DNA from: Chromobacterium sphagni
Lineage (GTDB): Bacteria > Pseudomonadota > Gammaproteobacteria > Burkholderiales > Chromobacteriaceae
Length of the DNA stretch: 64,000 nucleotides
Direction: 5' to 3'
Assembly: GCF_001855555.1 (NCBI RefSeq)
Contig: NZ_MKCT01000001.1
Span: 186,001-250,000, forward strand
Part shown: positions 1 through 7,186 of the stretch, one piece after another
Layout: every line of letters starts with the position of its first letter
How positions within the stretch are numbered: position 1 is the stretch's first letter
The notes under the pieces: generated by a model
What the model saw: only the letters and a program-made list of their open reading frames with translations
Told to the model about the DNA's origin: nothing
The model's database searches: none
Translations under genes and position numbers: made by a program

Positions 1-471
1 GCAGTGGAAAAAAATATCGAGGCCTTCCTCAAGCTGGAGCTGCCGGGCTGCAAATGGGTGGTCGGCGATGGTCCGCTGCTGCCGCGGCTGAAGCAGCAGT
101 ATCCGGACGTGCACTTCGCCGGGGTGTTTCCGCAGAACGAACTGGCGCGTTTCTACCGCGCCGCCGATGTCTTCGTCTTCCCAAGCCTCACCGACACCTT
201 TGGCCTGGTGCTGCTGGAAGCAATGGCCTGCGGCACCCCGGTGGCCGCCTTTCCGGTGGCGGGCCCTCTGGACGTGGTGGGCGAATCGGGCGCCGGCGCG
301 CTGGACTGGGATTTGCGCGCCGCCTGCCTGAAGGCGCTGGACATAGACCGCCAGCATGTGCGCAAGGTGGCCGAGCGCTACTCCTGGCAGGCCGCCAGCC
401 GCCAGTTCGAATCCCATCTCAAGCCCAATGCGCCGGAAGCCGCGCCCGCCCCGCAAGGCGCGCTGGATTAA
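1..471 (+). CDS. Glycosyltransferase family 4, C-terminal part (5' end outside window)
   Basis: The open frame runs in from the left edge, so only the last ~156 residues are visible. They form the nucleotide-sugar-binding half of a GT-B fold enzyme. VVGDGP is the usual start of the second Rossmann domain, FAGVFP and ELARFYRAADVFVFPS follow, and the stretch TDTFGLVLLEAMACGTPVAA carries the E-x7-E donor-binding motif of family 4. Such enzymes transfer a sugar from a nucleotide donor to a lipid or sugar acceptor on the cytoplasmic side of the membrane. The acceptor cannot be told from this fragment. The C-terminus ends in an Ala/Pro-rich tail, which is not conserved in the family. The next gene is over 800 bases away, so this looks like the end of a transcription unit. 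Confidence 0.85.
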   Translation, partial: AVEKNIEAFLKLELPGCKWVVGDGPLLPRLKQQYPDVHFAGVFPQNELARFYRAADVFVFPSLTDTFGLVLLEAMACGTPVAAFPVAGPLDVVGESGAGALDWDLRAACLKALDIDRQHVRKVAERYSWQAASRQFESHLKPNAPEAAPAPQGALD

Positions 472-1300
472 AAGATCCTTGCTTCAGCAGCTATAAGCAC
501 TATATTGGAAAAGTTGAAGCAACCGGAAGGGAGAGCGATGTGTCAGGCGACAATATCCGGCCACCTTGTGCTCAACCCGGCATTGCGACCGCGCCCGTTT
601 GAACGGCGGCGGTCGACACCATCGGTGCCAGCAATGCCCAAACCAGCGTCCAAGACGGATGCGTGAATATCTCCAAGGCCGCCGGCCTGTCAGACATGAC
701 TTGCAGATTCATGACCAGCACACTGGAAGATTGTGGTTGAAGACACGGAAACGCTGTTTCCGCTTATGTGCCCATCGAGGGCCAGCATGATGTGCCGGCA
801 GTATCCCGAATCGCAAAGCACCGGCAATCTGTTCCCAGCTTCAACGGGCATGCCAGTTTCAGCGGCATGCGGTGTAGTCAGTCAGGTCCGCGCCGTTACA
901 TGATGGTTCCCAAGCGCGACTTCGATGTTTGATCCCAAGCAAGTCTCAGAGGGCGTCCCACCACCGGGACGCCCTCTTACTTATGGCCTGGCAAGCTTGA
1001 TGTGGCTCAGACAAATAACTGTCGGTGCTAAAAAAATCAGCAAACAATCTTCCAGCCAGCCGTCGCTGTCGGTTAACATGCGACCATTACGCGTGGCTTG
1101 AAGCATCGCCCGCGCGCCACTCACGATAGCGCCGCCCACCCGGTCCGGCGTCGTCCCAAGCACAATCAGCCAACATGGACTACGGTCCATGCAGCCATAC
1201 AACACCCGAAGCCGCAGGAAACTGCAGTGGGCCGGCAAACGGGTTAAAATCTTTGCAACGCAACATTTTTCGATCTATTGGATAGTGAGCCGCACGAGAT
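472..1300. other. Long intergenic stretch, possibly an eroded gene
   Basis: No convincing intact gene lies here. On the plus strand a frame around 537-932 reads as protein-like text and ends in a natural-looking YMMVPKRDFDV before a stop, but it is broken by two internal stops, so it may be an old gene remnant. I cannot name a family. The minus-strand open frame at 981-1238 has no ribosome site or recognisable motif and is probably chance. The strong hairpin at 948-977 follows the remnant. Confidence 0.3.
948..977 (+). terminator. Strong hairpin terminator
   Basis: A perfect 12-bp stem (AGAGGGCGTCCC and its complement) with a six-base loop is followed by a weak T-containing tract. It lies just after the eroded coding stretch and well upstream of the ferredoxin reductase gene. 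Confidence 0.6.
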
Positions 1301-2083
1301 ATGTCCTCTCCCAATTTGTCCGCTGAAAAAGTCCTGTCCGTCCATCACTGGAACGACACCCTGTTCAGCTTCACTTGCACCCGCGATGCCGGCCTGCGCT
1401 TCATCAACGGCCAGTTCGTGATGATAGGCCTGGAAGTCAACGGCAAGCCGCTGATGCGCGCCTACTCCATCGTCAGCTCCAACTACGAGGAGCACCTGGA
1501 GTTCTACAGCATCAAGGTGCAAGATGGCCCGCTCACCTCGCGCCTGCAGCACCTGAAGGTGGGCGACACGGTGATGATCAGCAAGAAGCCCACCGGCACC
1601 CTGGTGCAGGACAACCTGCTGCCGGGCAAGAACCTGTATCTCTTGTCCACCGGCACCGGCCTGGCGCCGTTCATGTCCATCATCAAGGACCCGGAAGTCT
1701 ACGAGCGCTACGACAAGGTGATTCTCACCCACGGCGTGCGCTGGGTCAGCGAGCTGGGCTATCACGACTACATCACCAAGGAATTGCCGGAGAACGAATT
1801 CTTCGGCGAAATGGTGAAGGAAAAGTTGATCTACTACCCAACCGTCACCCGCGAGCCGTTCCGCAACCGGGGCCGTCTGACCGACCTGATCACCAACGGC
1901 AAGCTGTGCGCCGACATCGGCCTGCCGCAGTTGGATCCGGCTCACGACCGCGTACTGATCTGCGGCAGCCCGAGCATGCTGCACGACCTGTGCGAAATCC
2001 TGAACGGCATGGGCTTCAAGGAATCGCCGCGCATGGGCGAGCCGGCCGACTACGCGATCGAACGCGCCTTCGTCGAAAAGTAA
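1301..2083 (+). CDS. fpr: Ferredoxin--NADP(+) reductase
   Basis: This FAD enzyme moves electrons between NADPH and ferredoxin or flavodoxin in the cytoplasm, supplying reductant and aiding oxidative-stress defence. The 260 residues match the usual bacterial length. The FAD-binding motif RAYSIVSS is near residue 50, the NADP pyrophosphate-binding motif STGTGLAPF is near residue 110, and CGSPSMLHD followed by a C-terminal FVEK tail closes the protein as in bacterial Fpr. The chosen ATG gives the standard N-terminus; no strong Shine-Dalgarno is visible. The gene stands alone and is closed by a good terminator, so it is probably monocistronic. Confidence 0.93.
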   Translation: MSSPNLSAEKVLSVHHWNDTLFSFTCTRDAGLRFINGQFVMIGLEVNGKPLMRAYSIVSSNYEEHLEFYSIKVQDGPLTSRLQHLKVGDTVMISKKPTGTLVQDNLLPGKNLYLLSTGTGLAPFMSIIKDPEVYERYDKVILTHGVRWVSELGYHDYITKELPENEFFGEMVKEKLIYYPTVTREPFRNRGRLTDLITNGKLCADIGLPQLDPAHDRVLICGSPSMLHDLCEILNGMGFKESPRMGEPADYAIERAFVEK

Positions 2084-2104
2084 GCGGACGCCGTCAAACA
2101 AAAA

Positions 2105-2128
2105 GCCGACCCTGAGGTCGGCTTTTTT
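2105..2128 (+). terminator. Rho-independent terminator of fpr
   Basis: The stem GCCGACC / GGTCGGC with a CTGA loop is followed by six T residues, 21 bases after the fpr stop codon. Confidence 0.9.
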
Positions 2129-2161
2129 CATGTCCCATCAACAGGCTGCGGACAAAAACAA

Positions 2162-2188
2162 GGGGAGGCGAACGCCTCCCCAATTTTT
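2162..2188. terminator. Terminator between convergent genes
   Basis: The hairpin GGGGAGGCG-AA-CGCCTCCCC has a T tract on the plus strand and an A-rich tract on the other side. It can therefore end transcription of the minus-strand Lys/Ala-rich gene and stop read-through from fpr. Confidence 0.8.
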
Positions 2189-2212
2189 ATGCGAGCCAGA
2201 TGCGATCTGGTT

Positions 2213-2929
2213 TTATTTGGCGGCCGAAGCGGCAGCCTTAGCCTTGTGATGCTTCTTGGCGTGGTGCTTGTGGGCCTTCTTGGCTACCGGGGCGGAAGCG
2301 TCGGCCTTGGCGGCTTGGGCTTTTTGCGTGGCGGAAGCTTCTTTCTTGCCAGCATGCTTTTTAGCGGCGTGCTTGTGCGCCTTCTTGGCTACCGGGGCGG
2401 AAGCGTCGGCCTTGGCGGCTTGGGCTTTTTGCGCGGCGGAAGCTTCTTTCTTGGCGGCGTGCTTTCTAGCGTGGTGCTTGTGCGCTTTCTTGGCTGCCGG
2501 GGCGGAAGCGTCGGCCTTGGCGGCTTGGGCTTTCTGCGCTGCGGAAGCTTCTTTCTTGCCAGCGTGCTTTTTAGCGGCGTGCTTGTGAGCCTTCTTGGCT
2601 GCCGGAGCGGAAGCGTCGGCCTTGGCGGCTTGGGCTTTTTGCGCGGCCGGAGCGGAAGCGTGCTTCTTCACGCCCACTTTTTTCTTCACGACCTTCTTGG
2701 CCGGAGCGGAGGCGTCAGCCTTGGCTGCCTGGGCCTTCTGGGCGGAAGCGGTAACTTTCTCGGCCTTCTTGGCGTGGTGGATCTTGGCCGGGGTTTTCTT
2801 TTCAGCTTTCTTGGCAGCCGGAGCTACCTTGGCGGCCGGAGCGGAAGCCGGAACGGCTTGAGCGGCGAAACCAGCGGCGGAACTCAGGCCAAATACGGCG
2901 GACAGGGCAAGAAGGGTCAGCTTTTTCAT
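2213..2929 (-). CDS. Secreted Lys/Ala-rich tandem-repeat protein, histone H1-like composition
   Basis: The 238-residue protein starts with a clear signal peptide (MKKLTLLALSAVFGLSSAAGFAAQA), so it should leave the cytoplasm. The rest is almost entirely Lys, Ala, His, Ser and Pro. A unit of about 35 residues, with core AQKAQAAKADASAPAAKKAHKH, is repeated about four times, and the DNA repeats with a period near 105 bases. The product is strongly basic and probably disordered, resembling histone-H1-like or PhaF-like tails. With a signal peptide, however, a periplasmic or surface polyanion-binding role is more plausible than DNA packing. Repeat number is likely to vary between strains by slippage. 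The open frames on the opposite strand here are by-products of the repeats. Function is unknown. Confidence 0.8.
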   Translation of the reverse strand: MKKLTLLALSAVFGLSSAAGFAAQAVPASAPAAKVAPAAKKAEKKTPAKIHHAKKAEKVTASAQKAQAAKADASAPAKKVVKKKVGVKKHASAPAAQKAQAAKADASAPAAKKAHKHAAKKHAGKKEASAAQKAQAAKADASAPAAKKAHKHHARKHAAKKEASAAQKAQAAKADASAPVAKKAHKHAAKKHAGKKEASATQKAQAAKADASAPVAKKAHKHHAKKHHKAKAAASAAK

Positions 2930-3065
2930 GATTCATCTCCAGGTCGGTAACGGAGGACTTGCCTCCGGAGGCACCGTGTTTGGTGTTTCCTTGAGACGTA
3001 TCCTAGCCCCGCCCCACCTCCCCGTCTGTTAGCGCCTTGTAAGCCCGTGTAACGCGACGTACAAC

Positions 3066-3773
3066 TCAATCGCGCCGCCTGGCGGTGACGATCTGGTACA
3101 CCCCGCCGAACACGGTGCGCTTGCTCCAGTCGAATCGTTCCGCCTCTGCGGCGTAAGCGGCGATGCCCTTGCGCCACAACGCTTCGGCAAACGGCTCCAG
3201 CAGCCGGTTCACCCATTTGAGCAGCCAGCCTATCGGTTGCCAGAACGCCGGCCGGTGGTAGTCGACAAACAGCGCCCGTCCTCCCGGCGCCACCTGCGCC
3301 AGCATATTGTCGACAATGGCGGATTTCTTGTCTTCTGGCACCTCGTGCAGCAGGAAGAAGCTGCAGACCAAGTCCGGCGCCTGCTCCGCCTGGTAGCGGG
3401 CGGCATCTGCCTGCACCACCTTTGCCTGCGGCAGGCCTGCCAGCTTGCCCTGAGCCAGCTCCACCTGGATCGGGGTGACGTCGGTCAGCACGAAGCGGCC
3501 CGTGCCCCCGATCCGCGCGGCGGCCCGCTGCACCAGGTCGCCATAGACGTGCGCCACCTGCCAGACCCGCTCGCCCGGCCGGATTTCATCGAGGTAGGCG
3601 CGCATCAGCCGCCGGTCGTTGCCGAACAGCAGCGTGCGCACCACCAGCTTGTGGTCCAGCATCCTGGCCTTGCGCGGATTGACGTAGGCCCAGTCGTAGA
3701 CCTCGGTCATGTAGTCGGGCACATCGCGGTAGTAATGCCCGTGGGGAGGGGCGCTTGTCTTCAGTGTGGTCAT
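3066..3773 (-). CDS. rquA: Rhodoquinone biosynthesis methyltransferase-like protein RquA
   Basis: The 235-residue protein resembles RquA, a class I SAM methyltransferase relative that converts ubiquinone to rhodoquinone by installing an amino group, using SAM as amino donor. Rhodoquinone lets anaerobic respiration run through fumarate reductase. Features seen are YYRDVPDYMTEVYDWAYVNP at the N-terminus, RVWQVAHVYGDL where an ordinary methyltransferase would have its glycine-rich SAM loop, FVLTDVTPIQVE as motif II, and DLVCSFFLLHEVPEDKK. The degenerate motif I is typical of RquA rather than of UbiE or UbiG. The assignment is from memory of the family, not from an alignment. The gene is single, with no other quinone gene adjacent; ispB, which makes the quinone side chain, lies at 31.7 kb. 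Confidence 0.8.
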   Translation of the reverse strand: MTTLKTSAPPHGHYYRDVPDYMTEVYDWAYVNPRKARMLDHKLVVRTLLFGNDRRLMRAYLDEIRPGERVWQVAHVYGDLVQRAAARIGGTGRFVLTDVTPIQVELAQGKLAGLPQAKVVQADAARYQAEQAPDLVCSFFLLHEVPEDKKSAIVDNMLAQVAPGGRALFVDYHRPAFWQPIGWLLKWVNRLLEPFAEALWRKGIAAYAAEAERFDWSKRTVFGGVYQIVTARRRD

Positions 3774-3864
3774 GGCGGCTACCGGTAAGTATGTGGACTC
3801 AGCTTAACAAGGGCGGCCACCCTCTGGTTTGAGCCAGGCCAAACCTTGACCGTTGCGCGCCGGC

Positions 3865-4549
3865 TCAGCGGGCACCGCCCGCCTTCGCATCGGCTGCGGC
3901 CGGTGCCGCCGTTCCCAGACTGGGCAAGGCATCGCCCAGTTGCTCGATCAGGCGCCGCAACTCCCGCTAGACTTCGCCCATCAGCTCTTCAAGCTCCGGC
4001 AAGCCTTTCCCGGCGTTGAGCGCCGCCCCCAGTTGCGCCGCCCCCAGTTGCGCCGCCCCCAGTTGCGCCGCCAGCGGTTGCAGATCGTTGGCGGCTCGGG
4101 TGGAGCCAGTCCGGTCCTCGCGCGCCATTTCGCGCGGCACATCGTCCAGCGCTCCCGCCTGACCGTTACGAAGCGTCACAGCAGATTCTAGTGGGAGGCG
4201 CGCTTGCCCAATAGCCGGCGCAAGGCGTTGCCGACGTCCAGGCCGGGAATGCGCCGCAGGGGATCATCGTCGTCCATTCCGGCCGGCAGGCTGTCCGGCT
4301 TGGCCGGCGCCGGCGGATGCCCGCCCTTGCCGGCTGGTCTGGAGCGGTCCCGCGGATCCCAGTGCCGCAAGGTGGCGAACAGGCTGGCCGGATCGATCAG
4401 TTTGGCGATGTAGTCGCTCATCCCGCTTCGACGCAGCGCTCGCGGTCGCCGGTCATCGCCAGCATCGGCAGCTCCAGGTCCGCGATGCGCGGCCCACAGT
4501 CCACCGCCCACCGCTCCACTCCCTTGCGCAGCCCCTTTCCCACAGCATG
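3865..4549 (-). pseudogene. Remnant of hybrid kinase receiver and HPt domains (stressosome operon end)
   Basis: Reading the minus strand downstream of the rsbT remnant, one finds LPMLAMTGDRERCVEAGMSD and then YIAKLIDPASLFATLRHW, the C-terminal half of a response-regulator receiver domain. IPGLDVGNALRRLLGKRAS follows, a typical beginning of an HPt domain, and after a stop and frame change come QAGALDDVPREMAREDRTG and LPELEELMGEV-stop-RELRRLIEQLGDALPSL, the HPt end. The usual YIAKP is YIAKL, several residues are missing, and there are at least two in-frame stops. The kinase core is absent. Gram-negative stressosome operons often end in a hybrid two-component protein, so this is probably the stump of one. 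Confidence 0.7.
4022..4066. repeat. Three tandem copies of a 15-bp unit
   Basis: The unit GCCGCCCCCAGTTGC occurs three times in a row and would encode repeated AAQLG in the dead HPt domain. It looks like slippage expansion in a sequence no longer under coding constraint, although the length of 15 keeps the frame. Confidence 0.85.
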
Positions 4550-4777
4550 TCAGCGCATCTCGCCACAGCCGGCGTACTTGAGAATGCTCATCGCCAGCGC
4601 CTACGCCGCGGTCGCCAGCTGGGTGGCCCCCACCGCGGAAAAGCCCAGCCCCCGCGCCAGCTGCTACACTTGGAACACCAGCATGCGCACATCGGTGTCG
4701 CGCCGAATCCCCGGCGAGGCGCTGACGCCCTGGCTATTGGCCGGCGGCAGCGGACAGGTCCAGGGGGGAACGCTCAT
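4550..4777 (-). pseudogene. rsbT: Broken RsbT-like switch kinase
   Basis: The frame opens with an ATG that overlaps the rsbS stop (ATGA), the coupling expected in this operon. It then reads IRRDTDVRMLVFQV-stop-QLARGLGFSAVGATQLATAA-stop-ALAMSILKYAGCGEMR-stop. The arrangement of QxARxLGFS, ATQxATAA and LxxxIxKYAGxGE is that of RsbT, the serine kinase that phosphorylates RsbR and RsbS and leaves the stressosome to signal. Two in-frame stops and loss of the ATP-binding C-terminal half show that it cannot work. Confidence 0.75.
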
Positions 4778-5120
4778 AGCTTGATGGCCAGCGCCTGCTC
4801 CAGCGAAATCGCGCTGCGAAAGGCCCCAGGTCCACCCCCACCTGCGACAAGCCCTGTATCGCGCCGAGCCTCAGGCCCACCAGAAAGGTGGAAGCGCCCA
4901 GCAAGGTGATGGCGCGCTTCATGTCCACCAGCGCCTGGCAGGTGAAGCGGACTCCGGACAGGTTCAGCATCACCTTGCGCACCACCTTGCCGTTGATGCG
5001 CTCCAGTAAGCGGTTTTGCATCCGGCGCACCAACGAGGGGCGCAATTCGGTCTGCATGCAGGCCAGCATCGCGTCGCCGATCTGCGATAGCGTGATCTTG
5101 GCTGCGGCGTCACCGGGCAT
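4774..5120 (-). pseudogene. rsbS: Frameshifted RsbS-like STAS protein
   Basis: The ATG at 5120 is preceded by GGAG at good spacing. The protein runs as a STAS domain: ITLSQIGDAMLACMQTEL, LLERINGKVVRKVMLNLSGV, MKRAITLLGASTFLVGLRLG. It leaves frame near residue 105, and the correct end RSAISLEQALAIKL-stop continues in another frame. RsbS forms the stressosome core with RsbR. The phosphorylatable serine expected after the LNLSG strand is not clearly placed, since VRFTCQALVD replaces the usual D-S context. A single frameshift near the end may have little effect alone, but the neighbouring genes are destroyed too. Confidence 0.75.
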
Positions 5121-6014
5121 GAGCGTCTCCTCCACCCTGCTGGCGGATGACCAGGCCGCCGATGCGGAACGCCGCCTCCAGCGCGTCGCTCAGGGTGGCG
5201 AAGATGGAAATCTGCTCGGTGTCTATGCTCAGGTGGACGATGGTCTGGGCGATCGCCGACGACAGCCCCGGCACCAGGCTTTCGCAGCCCATCAGCTGGG
5301 TGGCTTTGGTGATCTTGATCAGGTGATTGGCCACCGCCGAGTCCACCACCGCCACGCCGGAAATATCGATGATCAACACCCGCGCGGGCGGGTGGAGGAG
5401 ATCTGGTTGAGTATGCCATCCATGATGCTCTGGGAAGGCTGCGAGCCTATGATGCCGACGATGGGCAGCACAGAATGTCCTGTCAGATCATCGACACCGG
5501 CGTCGACATCTCCATCAGCGCCTGGCTCCAGCTCCGCTGCTGCTGCGGGCGGCTGTAGGTTTCCACCACCAGCGCAGTGTCCATGTGCAGCAGCTTGTTG
5601 CAGGACTGGATCATCTGCGACACCGTCTCGCGGCTGCCGCTTTTTAGCTGCCGCAGAACAGATGAAGGGCATAGTTGACGCCGGCGAAATCGGTGCGGAG
5701 CGGCAACCCGATCCTGGCGTGGGTCTCGCCGGAGGCCACTCGCTCGGCCAAGTAGGACTGGTCCGCCACGCCATGAAAGAAGCGGCGCCAGTAATTCGGT
5801 CTGCCTCTCGCGCGCATTGCGCAGCGCGGTGGGCCGGGCAAACCGCGCGTCTGGCTCCGGCAGCGACGGCATCCCGTCGTAGAACCGGTCCATCGCCTCC
5901 TCCAGACAGGGCAGCACCGCATCCCCTATCGCGCGCACCCGCTGCAGAATCCTCCTGCTGGATGGCAAAGGTCTTGAGAAGATCCTCGGCATCGGCAAGG
6001 CTGACCGGATCCAT
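5110..6014 (-). pseudogene. rsbR: Multiply frameshifted globin-coupled RsbR
   Basis: Reading across frames from the ATG at 6014 recovers a recognisable protein. MDPVSLADAEDLLKTFAIQQ is followed, after shifts, by VLPCLEEAMDRFYDGM and RNARERQTELLAPLL, then VASGETHARIGLPL and GVNYALHLF, which is a protoglobin sensor domain including the presumed heme-proximal HARIG segment. After a linker comes SVLPIVGIIGSQPSQSIMDG, and then MLIIDISGVAVVDSAVANHL as a C-terminal STAS domain ending at the rsbS start. At least four changes of frame are needed, so the gene is dead. In intact form it would be an oxygen- or redox-sensing stressosome subunit. Confidence 0.8.
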
Positions 6015-6130
6015 CAGCGCATTCCCCCGTGAACCTGTGTTGTGGGCGGCATCGTGCCTATTGCCATCCATGGGCCATAGTCCGCGCAGATTCATATGAC
6101 TTGGGCAATTTCACCGCCGCGCCATGCAAA

Positions 6131-6157
6131 ACAAACGGCCCGACATCGGTCGGGCCG
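6131..6157 (-). terminator. Terminator after xth
   Basis: The stem CGGCCCGAC / GTCGGGCCG with a four-base loop is followed on the minus strand by TTTGTTTT, just past the exonuclease III stop codon. Confidence 0.85.
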
Positions 6158-6184
6158 CAGCCAGCGCCTTTCAACCAGGGCCGC

Positions 6185-6958
6185 TCAGTCGTTCAGGTGG
6201 AGAATCACCGGAGTGTGGTCGGACGGGCGCTCCCACTTGCGCGGCGCCTTGTCGATCTCGCAAACCTGCGCGCGGGCCTTGAGCGCGTCGCTAACCAGGA
6301 TGTGGTCGATGCGCACGCCCTTGTTGCGGCGGAACATCATCTGGCGGTAATCCCACCAGCTGTACTGCTTCTCCTCCTGGTTGAACAGGCGGAAGCTGTC
6401 GGACAGCCCCAGGGCGATCAGGCGGCGGAAGGCGTCTCGCTCCGGCTCGCTGCACAGCACCTGGCCGCGCCAGCCTTCCGGGTCGTAGACGTCGCGGTCT
6501 TCCGGCGCGATGTTGTAGTCGCCCAGGAGCAGCAGATCGGGATAGCGCGCCAGCTCGGCCGCGACATAGCCTTCCAGCCGGGACAGCCATTCCAGCTTGT
6601 ACGGGTATTTCGGCGAATCCACCGCCTCGCCGTTGACGAAGTAGCCGCAGATCACGCGGATGCCGTTCACGGTGGCGGCGATCACCCGGCGCTGCTCGTC
6701 GTCGTAGCCGGGAATGCCGGCCACCACCTCGCTCATTTCCAGCGGTGCCTTCACCAGGATGGCGACGCCGTTGTAGGTTTTCTGGCCGAACCAGGCGGCG
6801 CGGTAGCCGGCCGCCTCGATTTCCGCCAGCGGAAAGACGTCCTGATCCATCTTCAACTCTTGCAGGCACAGCACTTCCACGCCGGTGTCGGCCAGCCATT
6901 GGATCACCTGCGGCAGGCGGACTTTCAGGGAATTGACGTTCCAGGTGGCAAAGCGCAT
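6185..6958 (-). CDS. xth: Exodeoxyribonuclease III
   Basis: This is the apurinic/apyrimidinic endonuclease and 3'-5' exonuclease of base-excision repair. All motifs of the endonuclease/exonuclease/phosphatase fold are present: ATWNVNSLK at residue 4, LCLQELK near 30 with the metal-binding Glu, YFVNGE, LLLGDYNIAPEDRDVYDP near 150 with catalytic Asp and Asn, RIDHILVS, and SDHTPVI at the C-terminus with the catalytic His. Length 257 is standard. The start ATG gives MRFATWNVNS, the usual N-terminus. It is a single-gene unit with its own terminator, on the same strand as prlC and separated from it by about 230 bases. Confidence 0.95.
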   Translation of the reverse strand: MRFATWNVNSLKVRLPQVIQWLADTGVEVLCLQELKMDQDVFPLAEIEAAGYRAAWFGQKTYNGVAILVKAPLEMSEVVAGIPGYDDEQRRVIAATVNGIRVICGYFVNGEAVDSPKYPYKLEWLSRLEGYVAAELARYPDLLLLGDYNIAPEDRDVYDPEGWRGQVLCSEPERDAFRRLIALGLSDSFRLFNQEEKQYSWWDYRQMMFRRNKGVRIDHILVSDALKARAQVCEIDKAPRKWERPSDHTPVILHLND

Positions 6959-7033
6959 CGGCGTGTTCTCCGTGAAGGACTAAAGGCCGACACCATAACA
7001 GCAGCGCGGCCGGCTGTGCAGGGTCAGGCGGAC

Positions 7034-7063
7034 AAAAAAACGCCCCCGCATGATGCGGAGGCG
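7034..7063 (-). terminator. Terminator downstream of prlC
   Basis: On the minus strand the hairpin CGCCTCCGCAT / ATGCGGGGGCG is followed by seven T residues. It lies ~125 bases after the prlC stop codon, which leaves a long 3' untranslated segment. Confidence 0.85.
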
Positions 7064-7100
7064 TGTAATAGACACTTATCACTACCCCTGATACGCGTCT

Positions 7101-7148
7101 GGCTCGCTTGCTGCTCCGGAAGACAACCCTGAGCAAGTGATTAGAGCC
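7101..7148 (-). other. Stem-loop in the prlC 3' untranslated region
   Basis: GGCTC (7101-7105) pairs with GAGCC (7144-7148), and CTTGCT (7107-7112) pairs with AGCAAG (7132-7137), giving a two-part stem with an internal loop. With the downstream T-tract hairpin this could be the body of a 3'-derived small RNA. No known family is recognised. Confidence 0.3.
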
Positions 7149-7186
7149 GGCCCGTCGCGGGGTAGTTCCGGAAGTTTCCGATTTTT

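Noticed and set aside
981-1238. 85-residue minus-strand open frame
   Set aside because: No ribosome site, no motif, and it lies in a region that looks eroded.
3865-6014. Plus-strand open frames up to 403 residues through the stressosome remnant
   Set aside because: They are mirror images of the decayed minus-strand genes, rich in Arg/Pro/Ala and with no family resemblance.
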